This document shows, in pieces, positions 55,268 through 64,000 of a stretch of 64,000 nucleotides of DNA. The first letter of the stretch is position 1. Each line of letters opens with the position of its first letter. Position numbers and translations under genes: made by a program. Origin of the DNA: Corynebacterium zhongnanshanii (lineage in GTDB: Bacteria > Actinomycetota > Actinomycetes > Mycobacteriales > Mycobacteriaceae); NCBI RefSeq assembly GCF_014490575.1, contig NZ_CP061033.1, forward strand, positions 1,178,001 through 1,242,000, given 5' to 3'. A model generated the notes under the pieces. It was given only the letters and a program-made list of their open reading frames with translations. It searched no databases and was not told where the DNA came from.

Positions 55268-56266
55268 CTACAGTTCGGACTTCCGGGAGCGACCAAGCAG
55301 GGACATGACCATGTCCTCCACATCCATGCCGTGATGGCACACCGCGGCTACTGCCTCGGCGATCGGCACTTCCACGTCGTGCTGGGCCGCCAGCGCAACG
55401 ATGGATTCCGACGCAATCACGCCCTCCGCAACCTGACCTTTCGTGGCTTCCGCTGCCTGCTGTGGGGTGTCCCCCTTGCCCATCCGGACGCCGAAACTGC
55501 GGTTGCGCGACAGCGGGGAGGTGCACGTTGCCACCAGGTCCCCCATCCCGGCGAGACCCGCCAACGTCCGAGGATCCGCGCCCAGCTGCAGCGCCAGACG
55601 CGTGGTCTCCGCCAGGCCACGGGTAATGACGGTGGCCGCGGTGTTATCGCCAAAGCCCATGCCTGCGGCCATTCCACAGCCCAACGCGATCACATTCTTC
55701 GACGTTCCGGCGATCTCGCAGCCAATGACGTCCGTGTTGGTGTACGGGCGGAAGTACGGGGCCGCTGCGGCCGATTGAATGACCTTGGCGCGATCCTCAT
55801 CCACGCAGGCCACCACGGTTGCCGCGGGCTGGCCTTGGGCCACTTCCTTCGCCAGGTTCGGGCCCGTCAACACAGCCACGCGTTCCGGCTCCACGTCGGC
55901 CACGTCCGAAATGACTTGGCTCATGCGCAGCCCTGTGCTGTGCTCGATCCCCTTGGCCAGGGAAACGACCGACGCCGCCCCGCCGATGTAGCCCCGCCAC
56001 TGCTGGAGGTTATCGCGCAGGGTCTGTGAGGGCACACCCAGCACCACGATGTCCGCCTGCTCCAGGCACTCCCCCGCATCAGACGAGGCCTGGAGATTCT
56101 CGGGAAGTGTGATGTCGCCGAGGTAGCGGGAGTTGGTGTGCTGGGCGTTGACTTCGTCGGATACTTCCTGCCGGCGAGCCCACAGGCGAACCTGATTGCC
56201 GGCATCTGCGAACACCTTGGCCATGGTCGTTCCCCACGACCCGGCACCCATTACCGCTACCTGCAT
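55268..56266 (-). CDS. gpsA: Glycerol-3-phosphate dehydrogenase [NAD(P)+]
   Basis: Makes sn-glycerol 3-phosphate for phospholipids. 332 residues from the ATG at 56266 ([21 protein letters not shown]). Dinucleotide fold [41 protein letters not shown], catalytic Lys region [14 protein letters not shown] and [18 protein letters not shown]. The frame is open 24 codons upstream without similarity. In relatives ppk1 lies between gpsA and mutT1; it is absent here. Confidence 0.95.
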   Translation of the reverse strand: MQVAVMGAGSWGTTMAKVFADAGNQVRLWARRQEVSDEVNAQHTNSRYLGDITLPENLQASSDAGECLEQADIVVLGVPSQTLRDNLQQWRGYIGGAASVVSLAKGIEHSTGLRMSQVISDVADVEPERVAVLTGPNLAKEVAQGQPAATVVACVDEDRAKVIQSAAAAPYFRPYTNTDVIGCEIAGTSKNVIALGCGMAAGMGFGDNTAATVITRGLAETTRLALQLGADPRTLAGLAGMGDLVATCTSPLSRNRSFGVRMGKGDTPQQAAEATKGQVAEGVIASESIVALAAQHDVEVPIAEAVAAVCHHGMDVEDMVMSLLGRSRKSEL

Positions 56267-56459
56267 TGCTGTTGTCGCTTTCCTCTGTGTGTTCTTCTGT
56301 GTGCGACCCCACTGACTTGGGGGCCGTAACGTGTTCACCGTGACGGTTACGCCATGAGACTGTGGTGTGCACGGTTATGCACGTACCCAAGAGCTCGTTA
56401 TACGATATTGGGCAATAGTTTCATACAAACATACCGCAAGGCTGTGAAAGGATTCACAC

Positions 56460-57488
56460 GTGATTTCCCACAACGGGACCGGCGACCTATCCACCTCCAT
56501 TGCTTTGGCACACCACGAAGTTGGCCATGTGTCCCGCATTGGATCGAAACCAGCACAGGAATTCGCGAAGCCCACCTTCGCAGCCGGTGCACTCCTCTGG
56601 CGCATTGCCGACCGCACAGCCGACGGAGGTAAAGACGAGGAGCTCGAGGTAGCGGTAGTCCACCGTCCTCACTACGACGACTGGTCGCTGCCTAAAGGAA
56701 AGGTGGACGCGGGCGAAAACCTCACGGGTACCGCAGTCCGTGAGATCTTCGAGGAAACAGGATTGCGCCCGCGCTTGGGCTGGCTGCTGGGCTTCGTGAA
56801 GTATCCCGTGAAGGACCGTACGAAGGTGGTCTACTACTGGACCGCGCAGGTACTCAGTGGTGAATTCGTGGCCAATGATGAGGTAGACGAACTGCGGTGG
56901 CTTCCCGCCGCCCAGGCTGCCGAGTTGGTGAGCTACGACCTGGACCGCGAGGTCATCCTGTCGGGCGTGGATCATGTCACCCGCCAGTGTGATCGCCGCG
57001 TGATCCTCATTCGCCACGCCAAAGCTCATGATCGCAAAGGCTGGGGCGGGGACGATAACCTCCGCCCGCTGGCGAAAAAGGGACGCCGCCAGGCGGAATT
57101 GCTAGTTCCACAACTCACGGGCTACCAGCCTGATGCCATCGTCTCGGCCGAGCCCGACAGGTGCCAGCACACCGCGCAACCGCTGGCCGACGCCCTGGGG
57201 TTGGATGTCCAGGTGGATCCTCGCTTTGGCGATGCGGCTTTCGAGGAGAACCCGGAGGCGGTTGTCGAGGCACTGATTGACACGGTCACCTCCGCGCCGC
57301 TGAAGTCTGTGACTGCCATCGTGTCTCAAGGCACTGCCATCCCAGGCATCCTGGAGCGACTGTTGGATCCTGAGGTGCTGGTAGTAGACGATATTCGCGT
57401 GAAAAAGGCCTCCGCGTGGGTGCTCCATTTCTCTGGAGACAAGCTGGTGGGCGCGGACTATTTGGCCTCCCCGTTTCCGGTGAAGTAG
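56460..57488 (+). CDS. mutT1: MutT1-like Nudix hydrolase fused to a histidine-phosphatase domain
   Basis: 342 residues. The N-terminal Nudix domain has the complete 23-residue Nudix box at 80-102 (G at 80, REIFEE at 94-99). The C-terminal phosphoglycerate-mutase-like domain has LIRHAKA (His186) and AEPDRCQHTAQPLADALG. The mycobacterial counterpart cleans 8-oxo-dGTP and diadenosine polyphosphates. GTG start with AAAGGA eight bases upstream. The 193-bp upstream gap toward gpsA is divergent and contains no gene. Confidence 0.93.
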   Translation: MISHNGTGDLSTSIALAHHEVGHVSRIGSKPAQEFAKPTFAAGALLWRIADRTADGGKDEELEVAVVHRPHYDDWSLPKGKVDAGENLTGTAVREIFEETGLRPRLGWLLGFVKYPVKDRTKVVYYWTAQVLSGEFVANDEVDELRWLPAAQAAELVSYDLDREVILSGVDHVTRQCDRRVILIRHAKAHDRKGWGGDDNLRPLAKKGRRQAELLVPQLTGYQPDAIVSAEPDRCQHTAQPLADALGLDVQVDPRFGDAAFEENPEAVVEALIDTVTSAPLKSVTAIVSQGTAIPGILERLLDPEVLVVDDIRVKKASAWVLHFSGDKLVGADYLASPFPVK

Positions 57489-57590
57489 CTGCGCCATATT
57501 CTTCTTCACCTCTGTCCGAGCCTCCTCACCCCAGCCTGGCGCCCGCGAAAGATTATGCAAAAGCGCCCTCACAGGTTAGTTTTTGAGTAG

Positions 57591-57596
57591 TATTCT
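57591..57596 (+). promoter_or_regulatory. Candidate -10 for the orphan membrane gene
   Basis: TATTCT preceded by TAG lies 6 bp before the GTG at 57602, and no ribosome site is present. A transcript from it would start at the GTG itself, giving a leaderless mRNA. Confidence 0.4.
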
Positions 57597-57601
57597 ATAG
57601 T

Positions 57602-57991
57602 GTGAGAAAAGAACGTAAAGATACTCTCGGAGCAATAGGACTAGCAAGGATACTAGGAGCAATTCTCGCTATCCCTTTTGCCCTCATTCTCTGGGGTACG
57701 GTGTGTTTCTTTCCAGGGGCAGAATGGCAACCACACATGCAGTCTCCGATATCCATCGCGCTTCTCGTGATACTTTTCCTCCCCTGTAGCCTCGCGGCGG
57801 AATTCCTGGCAGCACGCATGTCAATAGAACTGCTCCCGACCCACAATAAAGCAGGTCAAGAGCTTATTGAGGCGCTGTTCGCCTTCATCGTGATATGTTT
57901 TCTCATCACGCCCGTGGCCGCCGCAGCCATAGCAACAATCATCTATGGCTGCGTGACTGTGCTTTTAGAGAAACTGATTTTCTCGTCTTAA
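57602..57991 (+). CDS. Orphan membrane protein
   Basis: 129 residues from a GTG, not recognised as any family. Three hydrophobic helices (about 12-37, 48-69, 88-120), a short basic N-terminus (MRKERKD) and an inter-helix segment with MSIELLPTHNKAGQEL. Its codons are AT-richer and use ATA, AGA and CTA far more than its neighbours, suggesting recent acquisition. It lies where hup sits beside leuD in relatives. The 113 bp upstream hold only its promoter. Confidence 0.55.
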   Translation: MRKERKDTLGAIGLARILGAILAIPFALILWGTVCFFPGAEWQPHMQSPISIALLVILFLPCSLAAEFLAARMSIELLPTHNKAGQELIEALFAFIVICFLITPVAAAAIATIIYGCVTVLLEKLIFSS

Positions 57992-58026
57992 GGCCTACGT
58001 GTTAACGGCCTAAAACCCACAAAAAT

Positions 58027-58614
58027 TTACAGGGTTTTTGGCTTGAAGGACGCACGCTCAGCCTCAAAGTGAGAAATAGCCTCTTCATCCCGCAAGGTCA
58101 GCCCGATGTCATCCAGGCCTTCCATCAGGCGCCAGCGCGTGTAGTCATCAACCTCGAAGGGGAACACGTTCTCTCCCACGGAGACAATGCGGTCCTCCAG
58201 GTTCACCGTGACCTCCATGCCGGGAGTTTGCTCCAGCAGCTTCCAGATCAGCTCGATGTCCTCCTGCTCCAGCTTCGCTGCCAGCAGGCCTGCTTTGCCG
58301 GAGTTACCGCGGAAAATATCCGCGAAGCGGGAGGAGAGCACCACACGGAATCCGTAGTCCATCAGCGCCCACACAGCGTGTTCGCGGGAGGAGCCGGTAC
58401 CGAAGTCTGGGCCCGCCACCAACACGGATGCGTTCTTGTATGGCTCTTGGTTCAGCACGAAGTCTTCGTTTTTGCGCCAGGCCGCGAACAGGCCGTCTTC
58501 AAATCCGGTGCGGGTGACGCGCTTCAGGTAGACAGCTGGGATGATCTGGTCGGTATCGACGTTGCTGCGCTGCAACGGCGCGGCAACGCCAGTGTGAGTA
58601 GTGAATTTTTCCAT
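58027..58614 (-). CDS. leuD: 3-isopropylmalate dehydratase small subunit
   Basis: Partner of LeuC in leucine synthesis, supplying the swivel domain. 195 residues from the ATG at 58614 ([30 protein letters not shown]). [17 protein letters not shown] and [15 protein letters not shown] are the family marks. It follows leuC by 25 bp in the same transcript. The upstream extension of the frame is spurious. Confidence 0.97.
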   Translation of the reverse strand: MEKFTTHTGVAAPLQRSNVDTDQIIPAVYLKRVTRTGFEDGLFAAWRKNEDFVLNQEPYKNASVLVAGPDFGTGSSREHAVWALMDYGFRVVLSSRFADIFRGNSGKAGLLAAKLEQEDIELIWKLLEQTPGMEVTVNLEDRIVSVGENVFPFEVDDYTRWRLMEGLDDIGLTLRDEEAISHFEAERASFKPKTL

Positions 58615-58639
58615 CGTCGTAACTTCTTGTCTCTCGTCT

Positions 58640-60085
58640 TTAGTTGGATGCCGACGCGACCGGCTCCAGGTCCGCAGGTGATGCCAGGTGGCCAAGCACT
58701 GCCGTGGCAGCCGCCACTGGTGGGGACACCAGGTGAGTGCGGGAGCCCTTGCCCTGTCGGCCTTCGAAGTTTCGGTTGGATGTGGATGCGGAACGCTCCC
58801 CTGGCTGGAGCTGATCTGGGTTCATGCCCAGGCACATCGAGCATCCGGCGGTACGCCATTGTGCACCAGCGGCTTCGAAGATCTTGTCCAGACCTTCCTC
58901 TTCTGCCTGAGCCTTCACGCGCGCGGTGGACGGAACAACCAGCATGGTCACGTCGTTGGACACCGTGCGTCCCTTCAGCACCTCCGCGGCGATGCGCAAG
59001 TCTTCGATCCGCGCGTTGGTGCAGGACCCCAAGAACACCGTGTCAATGGCAATGTCGCGCAGTGGCGTTCCCGGCGTGAGTCCCATGTATTCCATAGCGG
59101 ACTCTGCGGCTGCACGGTCGGAATCGTTCGTGAAGTCTTCCAGCTGCGGGATGGATTCGCTGAGTGGCAGGCCCTGGCCTGGGTTGGTTCCCCAGGTCAC
59201 GAAGGGAGTCAGTGCCGAACCGTCGATCTCCACCACGGTGTCAAACGTGGCGTCCTCGTCGGTGCGCAGGGACTTCCAGTACTCCACGGCCTTGTCCCAC
59301 TCTTCGCCCTTCGGCGCGTGCGGGCGGCCTTCCAGGTAGTCAAAGGTGGTCTGGTCCGGTGCGATCATGCCGGCGCGTGCGCCTGCCTCGATGGACATGT
59401 TACAGATGGTCATGCGGGCTTCCATGGAGAGCTTTTCGATAGCTTCGCCGCGGTACTCGATGATGTAGCCTTGGCCACCGCCGGTTCCGATCTTGGCGAT
59501 GATGGACAGGATCAGGTCCTTGGAGGTCACGCCCGGCTGCAGTTCACCGCTGACCTCGATAGCCATGGTCTTGAAGGGCTTCAGGGGCAGGGTTTGGGTA
59601 GCCAGGACGTGCTCAACCTCGGAGGTTCCGATGCCCATAGCGATGGAGCCGAAGGCGCCGTGGGTGGAGGTGTGGGAGTCACCGCACACTACCGTCATGC
59701 CGGGTTGTGTCAGGCCCAGCTGTGGTCCCACCTGGTGGACAATGCCTTGCTCGATGTCGCCCATGGGGTGCAGGCGAATGCCGAATTCTTTCGCGTTATC
59801 GCGCAGGGTAGAGACCTGAAGCCGGGAGGTGGGCTCCTGGATTTCCAGCAGGTTGCCGGTCGTCACTCCGACAGTGGGAACGTTGTGGTCTTCAGTGGCG
59901 ATGGTGAGGTCCGGGCGGCGTACGGGGCGGCCTGCCTGGCGCAGTCCGTCGAAGGCCTGGGGAGAGGTCACCTCGTGGACGAGGTGCAGGTCGATGTAGA
60001 GAAGGTCTGGCCCGCCGTTGTCACCGGGGGATACGACGTGGTCTCGCCATACTTTTTCGGCGAGGGTTAAGGGTTCGTTGGTCAC
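58640..60085 (-). CDS. leuC: 3-isopropylmalate dehydratase large subunit
   Basis: Aconitase-type [4Fe-4S] enzyme. 481 residues with [24 protein letters not shown], the cluster cysteines in [13 protein letters not shown] and [37 protein letters not shown] ending. GTG start with AGAGGAGAG upstream. First gene of leuCD, divergent from the LtbR regulator. Confidence 0.97.
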   Translation of the reverse strand: MTNEPLTLAEKVWRDHVVSPGDNGGPDLLYIDLHLVHEVTSPQAFDGLRQAGRPVRRPDLTIATEDHNVPTVGVTTGNLLEIQEPTSRLQVSTLRDNAKEFGIRLHPMGDIEQGIVHQVGPQLGLTQPGMTVVCGDSHTSTHGAFGSIAMGIGTSEVEHVLATQTLPLKPFKTMAIEVSGELQPGVTSKDLILSIIAKIGTGGGQGYIIEYRGEAIEKLSMEARMTICNMSIEAGARAGMIAPDQTTFDYLEGRPHAPKGEEWDKAVEYWKSLRTDEDATFDTVVEIDGSALTPFVTWGTNPGQGLPLSESIPQLEDFTNDSDRAAAESAMEYMGLTPGTPLRDIAIDTVFLGSCTNARIEDLRIAAEVLKGRTVSNDVTMLVVPSTARVKAQAEEEGLDKIFEAAGAQWRTAGCSMCLGMNPDQLQPGERSASTSNRNFEGRQGKGSRTHLVSPPVAAATAVLGHLASPADLEPVASASN

Positions 60086-60119
60086 GTTCTCTCCTCTGTG
60101 AAGTACTTTTACTTTCCTG

Positions 60120-60142
60120 TTCCACGGAATGGAATGTATAAT
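60120..60142. promoter_or_regulatory. Overlapping divergent leuC/ltbR promoters and probable LtbR operator
   Basis: TATAAT at 60137-60142 is a consensus -10 for ltbR and lies 8 bp before its ATG, implying a leaderless transcript. The same bases read on the other strand as GATATTATAC, a likely -10 for leuC. The inverted repeat TTCCA-CGGAA-TGGAA (60120-60134) lies in the spacer and is the best operator candidate. Confidence 0.55.
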
Positions 60143-60150
60143 ATCAGATT

Positions 60151-60876
60151 ATGGGACAGAATAGCGAAGTGCCTGCAACGAGCGGCATCCAGGTTCTCGA
60201 CCGCGCGGTGTTCATCCTCACGGTCATTTCCGCAGAACCGAGAACCCTGACCGATCTGTGCGACATCACCGGTCTTCCACGCGCCACAGCACACCGCATC
60301 GCCGTCGCTTTAGAAAAGCATAGACTGATCGAACGCGACCACGATGGCGCCTGGACCACTGGCCCGGCGCTCACTGAGATGGCACCCACCTCCAACTCGC
60401 GCCTGGAGGAGGCCGCCGAGCACATCCTGCCGAAGCTTCTGGCGGAAACCGGCGAATCCGTCCAGCTCTACCGCATTTCCGGGCTGGATCGCGTGTGCAT
60501 CGCCAACGCTAACCCGTCCACAGGCTTGCACGACATCGTCCCCGTCGGACACCGCATGTCCCTCGCCGCCGGCTCCGCCGCCAAAATCCTTATGGCGTAC
60601 GCCTCGGATACCTTACTGTCTCAGGTCTTGCCGCACGCCGCGTTCACTGCCGCCGATCTTGCGGAGATCCGCGCCACCGAAATTGCCGAATCCTCCGCCG
60701 AACGTGATCCTTCGCTGGGTTCCGCGTCCGTCCCTATATTCGACGCCAGCGGTACCATGATCGCAGCCCTCTCCCTGTCCGGGCCTGTCGATCGTATGGG
60801 CCCGCACCCTGCCACAAAGTTCGGCCCTATCCTTCGCCGCGCAGCTCGGGAGTTCGACATCGCTCTGCGAGGCTAG
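60151..60876 (+). CDS. ltbR: IclR-type regulator of leucine/tryptophan genes (LtbR)
   Basis: 241 residues: N-terminal winged helix-turn-helix (TLTDLCDITGLPRATAHRIAVAL, about 32-54) and C-terminal IclR effector domain (VGHRMSLAAGSAAKIL, then LGSASVPIFDASGTMIAALSLSG). The location divergent from leuCD matches C. glutamicum LtbR, which represses leuCD, leuB and trp genes. No ribosome site; the start coincides with the expected transcription start. Confidence 0.93.
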   Translation: MGQNSEVPATSGIQVLDRAVFILTVISAEPRTLTDLCDITGLPRATAHRIAVALEKHRLIERDHDGAWTTGPALTEMAPTSNSRLEEAAEHILPKLLAETGESVQLYRISGLDRVCIANANPSTGLHDIVPVGHRMSLAAGSAAKILMAYASDTLLSQVLPHAAFTAADLAEIRATEIAESSAERDPSLGSASVPIFDASGTMIAALSLSGPVDRMGPHPATKFGPILRRAAREFDIALRG

Positions 60877-60901
60877 TCCACTACAGCCCTGCGAGGCTAG
60901 T
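60865..60901. repeat. Direct repeat joining the ends of ltbR and pip
   Basis: CTGCGAGGCTAGT occurs at 60865-60877 and again at 60889-60901, 24 bp apart. The first copy carries the ltbR stop codon, the second the pip stop codon on the other strand, indicating a local duplication at the convergent gene junction. Confidence 0.7.
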
Positions 60902-62180
60902 GGTCATCAGCCAGTCTCATCAGCTCACTCATGATCCCCTTTCCGTCGTGTGCAATGCCGTTGTGCTGGAACGCGTTCGTGATCATCGGCCGGAGATCTC
61001 GGTAGGCCGCTGCCGTCTCCAGAGATTCCTCGAACGGCACAAAAATGTCATCGACGTAGATCGCCGCCGACGCCACAGCCTGCGCCTCCCCCAGCGCCGC
61101 CACATCATAGGGCGAGCGTTCCCACGATCGCTGCGCTAACTCTTCAGCCGCGTCCGCAAAAGCGTGCAAGGCCGGATCTTCCTGGAACTGCCACGGGTAG
61201 ATGTGCTCGCCGGTGAGGAAGATCCTGCCCGTGGTTTCTTCTGCGAACTCCTCATATTCCTCGCGCACACGGTGCGCCGCCCACCTGGTCTGGGTGTGGC
61301 CCGCCACGCCACCGTAGATGGACTCGTGGATCGTGGCGTACAACGGGCCGTCCTCAAAGCTCACACGAGACCCCACATCCGCCAGGAAATCGGTCTTCAG
61401 GAACTTCTCCCCTCGTACGACCCGGAAGGGGTCCTCCAGCAGGTAGGCCAGGGTATCGAAGCCGTGCCCGCGCCCCAGCTCAATGCCGATGGTGCGGAAA
61501 CGCCGCGACGATAAACGCTCGCCCGTGGGAAGCCGCTCATCGGAGTTATCCAGATGATCCACAATCTCCGCTATGCGGCTCTCCGCCCACGGGCATTCTC
61601 GGAAGAAGCGCTCATGCCGGACAGCGAGCTTGCCGTAGGTGGAGCGATACACGTCGGCTACTCCCCTGGTCACCGAAGGTAGCCCACCCGTGAGAAACGC
61701 GCGATCCACGCTGTCAGGGCACATAGAGAGGTAGGTGGTGATGCAGAACCCTCCGAAGCTCTGACCAAACAAGGACCATCTTTTGAGTCCGAGGTGTTCG
61801 CGAAGAGATTCGGCGTCGGACACAATATATTCCTGGCGCAGCAACGCCAAACGATCCGCACGACGGTCGACAGCGGGGCTACGTCGGTCAATGCGGTGCG
61901 AACGCCCCGTGCCCCGCTGGTCCATCAGCACCACGCGGTAGCGCTCCAAGGCCTTCGCGATCACGCCGGCGGGTTCAGCCGGGCGCGGCGCGGGAAAGCC
62001 CGGCCCACCCTGCAGATACAGCAAGACGGGCAGGTCCTCGCCGCCGGGAGGGATGATTTCGCGGGCGAAAAGCTCGAAGGTGTCTGCGTGGGCAGCGGGA
62101 TCAAACGGGTCCCACGGCACCTCAATCACGTGCTCACGGAGGGTGTGGCCGAATCGGCGGCTTTCACGTATCGCAGTCAT
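60897..62180 (-). CDS. Proline iminopeptidase-like serine hydrolase (S33)
   Basis: 427 residues, alpha/beta-hydrolase. LYLQGGPGFPAPRP (oxyanion HGGPG-type), VLMDQRGTGRS, nucleophile Ser141 in GQSFGGFCITTYL, Asp in VDDIFVPFE and a late His in NAFQHNGIAHDG form the expected triad set of prolyl aminopeptidases. Natural substrate unknown. No signal peptide, so cytosolic. It converges on ltbR and is divergent from the DJ-1/PfpI gene. Confidence 0.9.
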   Translation of the reverse strand: MTAIRESRRFGHTLREHVIEVPWDPFDPAAHADTFELFAREIIPPGGEDLPVLLYLQGGPGFPAPRPAEPAGVIAKALERYRVVLMDQRGTGRSHRIDRRSPAVDRRADRLALLRQEYIVSDAESLREHLGLKRWSLFGQSFGGFCITTYLSMCPDSVDRAFLTGGLPSVTRGVADVYRSTYGKLAVRHERFFRECPWAESRIAEIVDHLDNSDERLPTGERLSSRRFRTIGIELGRGHGFDTLAYLLEDPFRVVRGEKFLKTDFLADVGSRVSFEDGPLYATIHESIYGGVAGHTQTRWAAHRVREEYEEFAEETTGRIFLTGEHIYPWQFQEDPALHAFADAAEELAQRSWERSPYDVAALGEAQAVASAAIYVDDIFVPFEESLETAAAYRDLRPMITNAFQHNGIAHDGKGIMSELMRLADDH

Positions 62181-62232
62181 GCGGACAGTCTATTCCCTAC
62201 GTCCTACATCAAGGATCGGTAGGCTCGAAGGC

Positions 62233-62937
62233 ATGAGCACAGCACTATTCATCATGTCCGCCGCCCGCGAACTCACCCTGAAGGAGGGCAAGACGCAGCC
62301 CACGGGGTTCTGGGCCGAGGAGTTCGTGGTCCCTTATGACCTGTTCGACGCCGCCGGTTTTGACATCACCGTCGCCTCCCCCGAAGGAAAAACCCCGGTG
62401 GTGGATGAGGTGTCCCTGGGGCTCGCCGGTGGATTGCCGCCCAAGACGAATGGGTTCCGGAAGCGACTCGACGCCCTGCGGGATGTTCTAGAAAACACCA
62501 TTTCTTTGAAGGATGCTGCCGCCACGCACGAGGAATACGACGTGGTGTTCTACCCCGGCGGTCACGCGCCGATGGAGGACCTGGTCACGGATGAGGATTC
62601 AGCCACAATCTTGAGCGAACGCCTGGCCAACAATCAGATTCTGGGGTTGGTGTGCCACGCACCTGCGGCCATTTTGGCCACCGTGGATTCGGACGGCCGC
62701 ACCCCCTTTGCCGGAAAGAACATCACGGCGCTATCCAATGTGGAGGAAATGCTGAACCCGAACGTTCGGAATACCAAATGGCTGCTGGAGGACCGCCTTG
62801 TGGAGGCCGGGCTTAAGTTCCACAAGGCCGCTCTGCCCTACCGTCCCTACACGAAGGTGGACGGGGCGCTGTTCACGGGGCAGAATCCGCAGTCCTCGGC
62901 GCAGCTGGCAGACGAGCTTATTCGGGCTGTCTGCTAA
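62233..62937 (+). CDS. DJ-1/PfpI family protein (Hsp31-type class I amidotransferase-like)
   Basis: 234 residues from the ATG at 62233. The nucleophile elbow is GLVCHAPAAILA with Cys141-His142; FWAEEFVVPYDLF near residue 30 carries the conserved Glu, and VVFYPGGHAPMEDL is the other family block. This subgroup includes chaperones and glyoxalase/deglycase-like enzymes; the reaction cannot be fixed from sequence. It stands alone; the 27-bp gap to the helicase gene contains GGGGCG/CGCCCC arms. Confidence 0.85.
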   Translation: MSTALFIMSAARELTLKEGKTQPTGFWAEEFVVPYDLFDAAGFDITVASPEGKTPVVDEVSLGLAGGLPPKTNGFRKRLDALRDVLENTISLKDAAATHEEYDVVFYPGGHAPMEDLVTDEDSATILSERLANNQILGLVCHAPAAILATVDSDGRTPFAGKNITALSNVEEMLNPNVRNTKWLLEDRLVEAGLKFHKAALPYRPYTKVDGALFTGQNPQSSAQLADELIRAVC

Positions 62938-62964
62938 GGGGGCGATTAAAGAAACGCCCCACAG

Positions 62965-64000
62965 TTAGGAAGCCTCAGCCGGCAAGAGTTTCGAGGCCTC
63001 TCCCACAATGCTCACCAACAGAACATCACGGGCGCGCGACGCCGCCACGTACAGCAAGGCGCGCTCGCGCTGCCAAGAGTCTTCACGTTCCGCGGGAGCC
63101 AAGCCCTTCAGCAAATAATGCTGAGGCAATGCGTCCGCACTGACATCTAGGAGAATCACGTGGGTGAACTCCAAGCCCTTGGCGTTATGCATCGTCATCA
63201 CTGCAACAGGACGATCCGTAGTAGCACGGCGGCCGGTGCTCACTGAAATCCCATGTTCGCCCAGCTGAGTGGAGATTTCTTCCTTGCGGTTTTTTCTACG
63301 GACCAAAACGCCGATGGATACGTTACTGCTATCCGCAGTCCATTGCTTGATGTAGCGCGCTAACGTTTCAGCCTCTTGCGCCTTGGTGTCAGAGTTCACG
63401 ATGACGGGGGCCGGCCCTTGGCGCACTGAGTGGTAACCGTGCAGGTTGTCTTCCTGTTCCTCGGAATCAATCCAGTTATCCCCTTCGAGGATGGCGGTAG
63501 CGTATCCAAGGTTCTGCGCGGTCGTTCTATAGTTCACGCGCAGCTTCGTTGTCGCGCGACCACGAGTCTCAATGCCAAAGTTGCGTAGGACCAGGCGCTG
63601 TCCATAGATACGCTGGTGAGAGTCCTCGGCGATAAAGATGTCGTTCGGCCCCTTCTTCGCGACAGCGCGCAGGAAGCGCCAGTGTCCCGCGTGGAAGTCC
63701 TGAGCCTCGTCAACAAGAACGTGATCAAACATCGCGTCCTTTTGGTAACGGTGCTCGACTATGTGCGCGGCTACACTGGCGCACGCGGCATAGGTGAGTT
63801 TCTGGAGCATCGCGCACTTAGCGTGGAAGAGCTCAACGATCGACCACACAATCTTGCGTTCCTGGCGAGACAACGAGGTGCCTCGTCCCGTTCGGCGTAC
63901 CCTCAGATAGCCCTTCTCATCAGTAATGCCATGGGTAAGGATCACAGACGCATATTCCTGAGAAAGGAACGTGTGGTGAGACTTTGTGGGATCTAGGTCC
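62965..64000 (-). CDS. UvrD/Rep-family helicase, C-terminal part
   Basis: The reading frame is open to the right edge, so the N-terminus with the Walker A motif is missing. Visible helicase motifs: FDHVLVDEAQDFHAGHW (motif II DEAQ), DIFIAEDSHQRIYGQR (motif III), LRVNYRTTAQNLG (motif IV), VAVMTMHNAKGLEFTHVILLD (motif V) and LLYVAASRARDVLLVSI (motif VI). Homologs unwind DNA in repair or act in defence and signalling ATPases; the specific role cannot be judged without the first half. Stop 27 bp from the DJ-1/PfpI gene. Confidence 0.85.
   Translation of the reverse strand, partial: DLDPTKSHHTFLSQEYASVILTHGITDEKGYLRVRRTGRGTSLSRQERKIVWSIVELFHAKCAMLQKLTYAACASVAAHIVEHRYQKDAMFDHVLVDEAQDFHAGHWRFLRAVAKKGPNDIFIAEDSHQRIYGQRLVLRNFGIETRGRATTKLRVNYRTTAQNLGYATAILEGDNWIDSEEQEDNLHGYHSVRQGPAPVIVNSDTKAQEAETLARYIKQWTADSSNVSIGVLVRRKNRKEEISTQLGEHGISVSTGRRATTDRPVAVMTMHNAKGLEFTHVILLDVSADALPQHYLLKGLAPAEREDSWQRERALLYVAASRARDVLLVSIVGEASKLLPAEAS

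Noticed and set aside
58688..60070. A 460-codon open frame on the plus strand
   Set aside because: Antisense shadow of leuC; no recognisable domain.

Overview
The window reads as chromosomal DNA from a high-GC member of the Mycobacteriales, most likely a Corynebacterium. The evidence is a near-corynebacterial glutamate dehydrogenase, a fused LysX, a SepIVA gene next to rnc, and a backbone order that follows the mycobacterial/corynebacterial one almost gene for gene (rip1-dxr ... cdsA-frr-pyrH-tsf-rpsB ... xerC-dprA-comM-yraN-DUF2469-rnhB-lepB-rplS ... trmD-rimM ... rpsP-ffh-amt-ftsY-smc ... rnc-DUF177-sepIVA ... coaD-rsmD ... recG-DAK2-ung-thiL-DUF3515-ddl-gpsA-mutT1-leuD-leuC-ltbR). The species cannot be named from the window.

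Layout. Positions 1-7.5 kb: isoprenoid, envelope-protease, phospholipid and translation genes (rip1 partial, dxr, DUF2631, rlmN, lapA-like, cdsA, frr, pyrH, tsf, rpsB with a structured leader). 7.9-14.7 kb: LytM-like exported protein, xerC, dprA, comM, yraN, DUF2469, rnhB, lepB, rplS. 14.8-25.2 kb: tex and a choline-to-glycine-betaine cluster (two BCCT transporters, betB, divergent betA). 25.2-34.8 kb: trmD, rimM, gdhA, rpsP, ffh, amt, ftsY and a membrane-anchored esterase. 34.8-45.9 kb: lysX, smc, a PhzF-family gene, rnc, DUF177, sepIVA, coaD, rsmD and a lone biotinyl-domain gene. 46-50.3 kb: recG, a DAK2-domain gene and ung. 50.4-51.95 kb: a small integration-module remnant (short membrane peptide, HTH excisionase-like protein, frameshifted tyrosine integrase). 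52-64 kb: thiL, duplicated-domain DUF3515, ddl, gpsA, mutT1, an orphan membrane gene, leuDC with divergent ltbR, proline iminopeptidase, a DJ-1/PfpI protein and the 3' part of a UvrD-like helicase.

How the genes work together. Most are housekeeping: ribosome biogenesis and protein export (rpsB, tsf, frr, rpsP, rplS, rimM, trmD, rlmN, rsmD, ffh, ftsY, lepB), chromosome maintenance (smc, xerC, recG, rnhB, ung, rnc, dprA, comM), envelope and cofactor synthesis (dxr, cdsA, ddl, gpsA, lysX, coaD, thiL) and leucine synthesis (leuCD under LtbR). The bet cluster supplies osmoprotectant by taking up choline or betaine and oxidising choline.

The points most worth attention are local departures from the syntenic backbone: the bet cluster and gdhA sit within the rplS-rpsP block; glnK/glnD, mutM and ppk1/hup are missing from their usual slots; DUF3515 is internally duplicated; the LytM protein has lost its HxH zinc motif; the integrase is broken by one base; rpsB and rpsP have strongly folded leaders. 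I found no rRNA, tRNA, CRISPR array or insertion sequence. No wholly new multi-gene system could be demonstrated.
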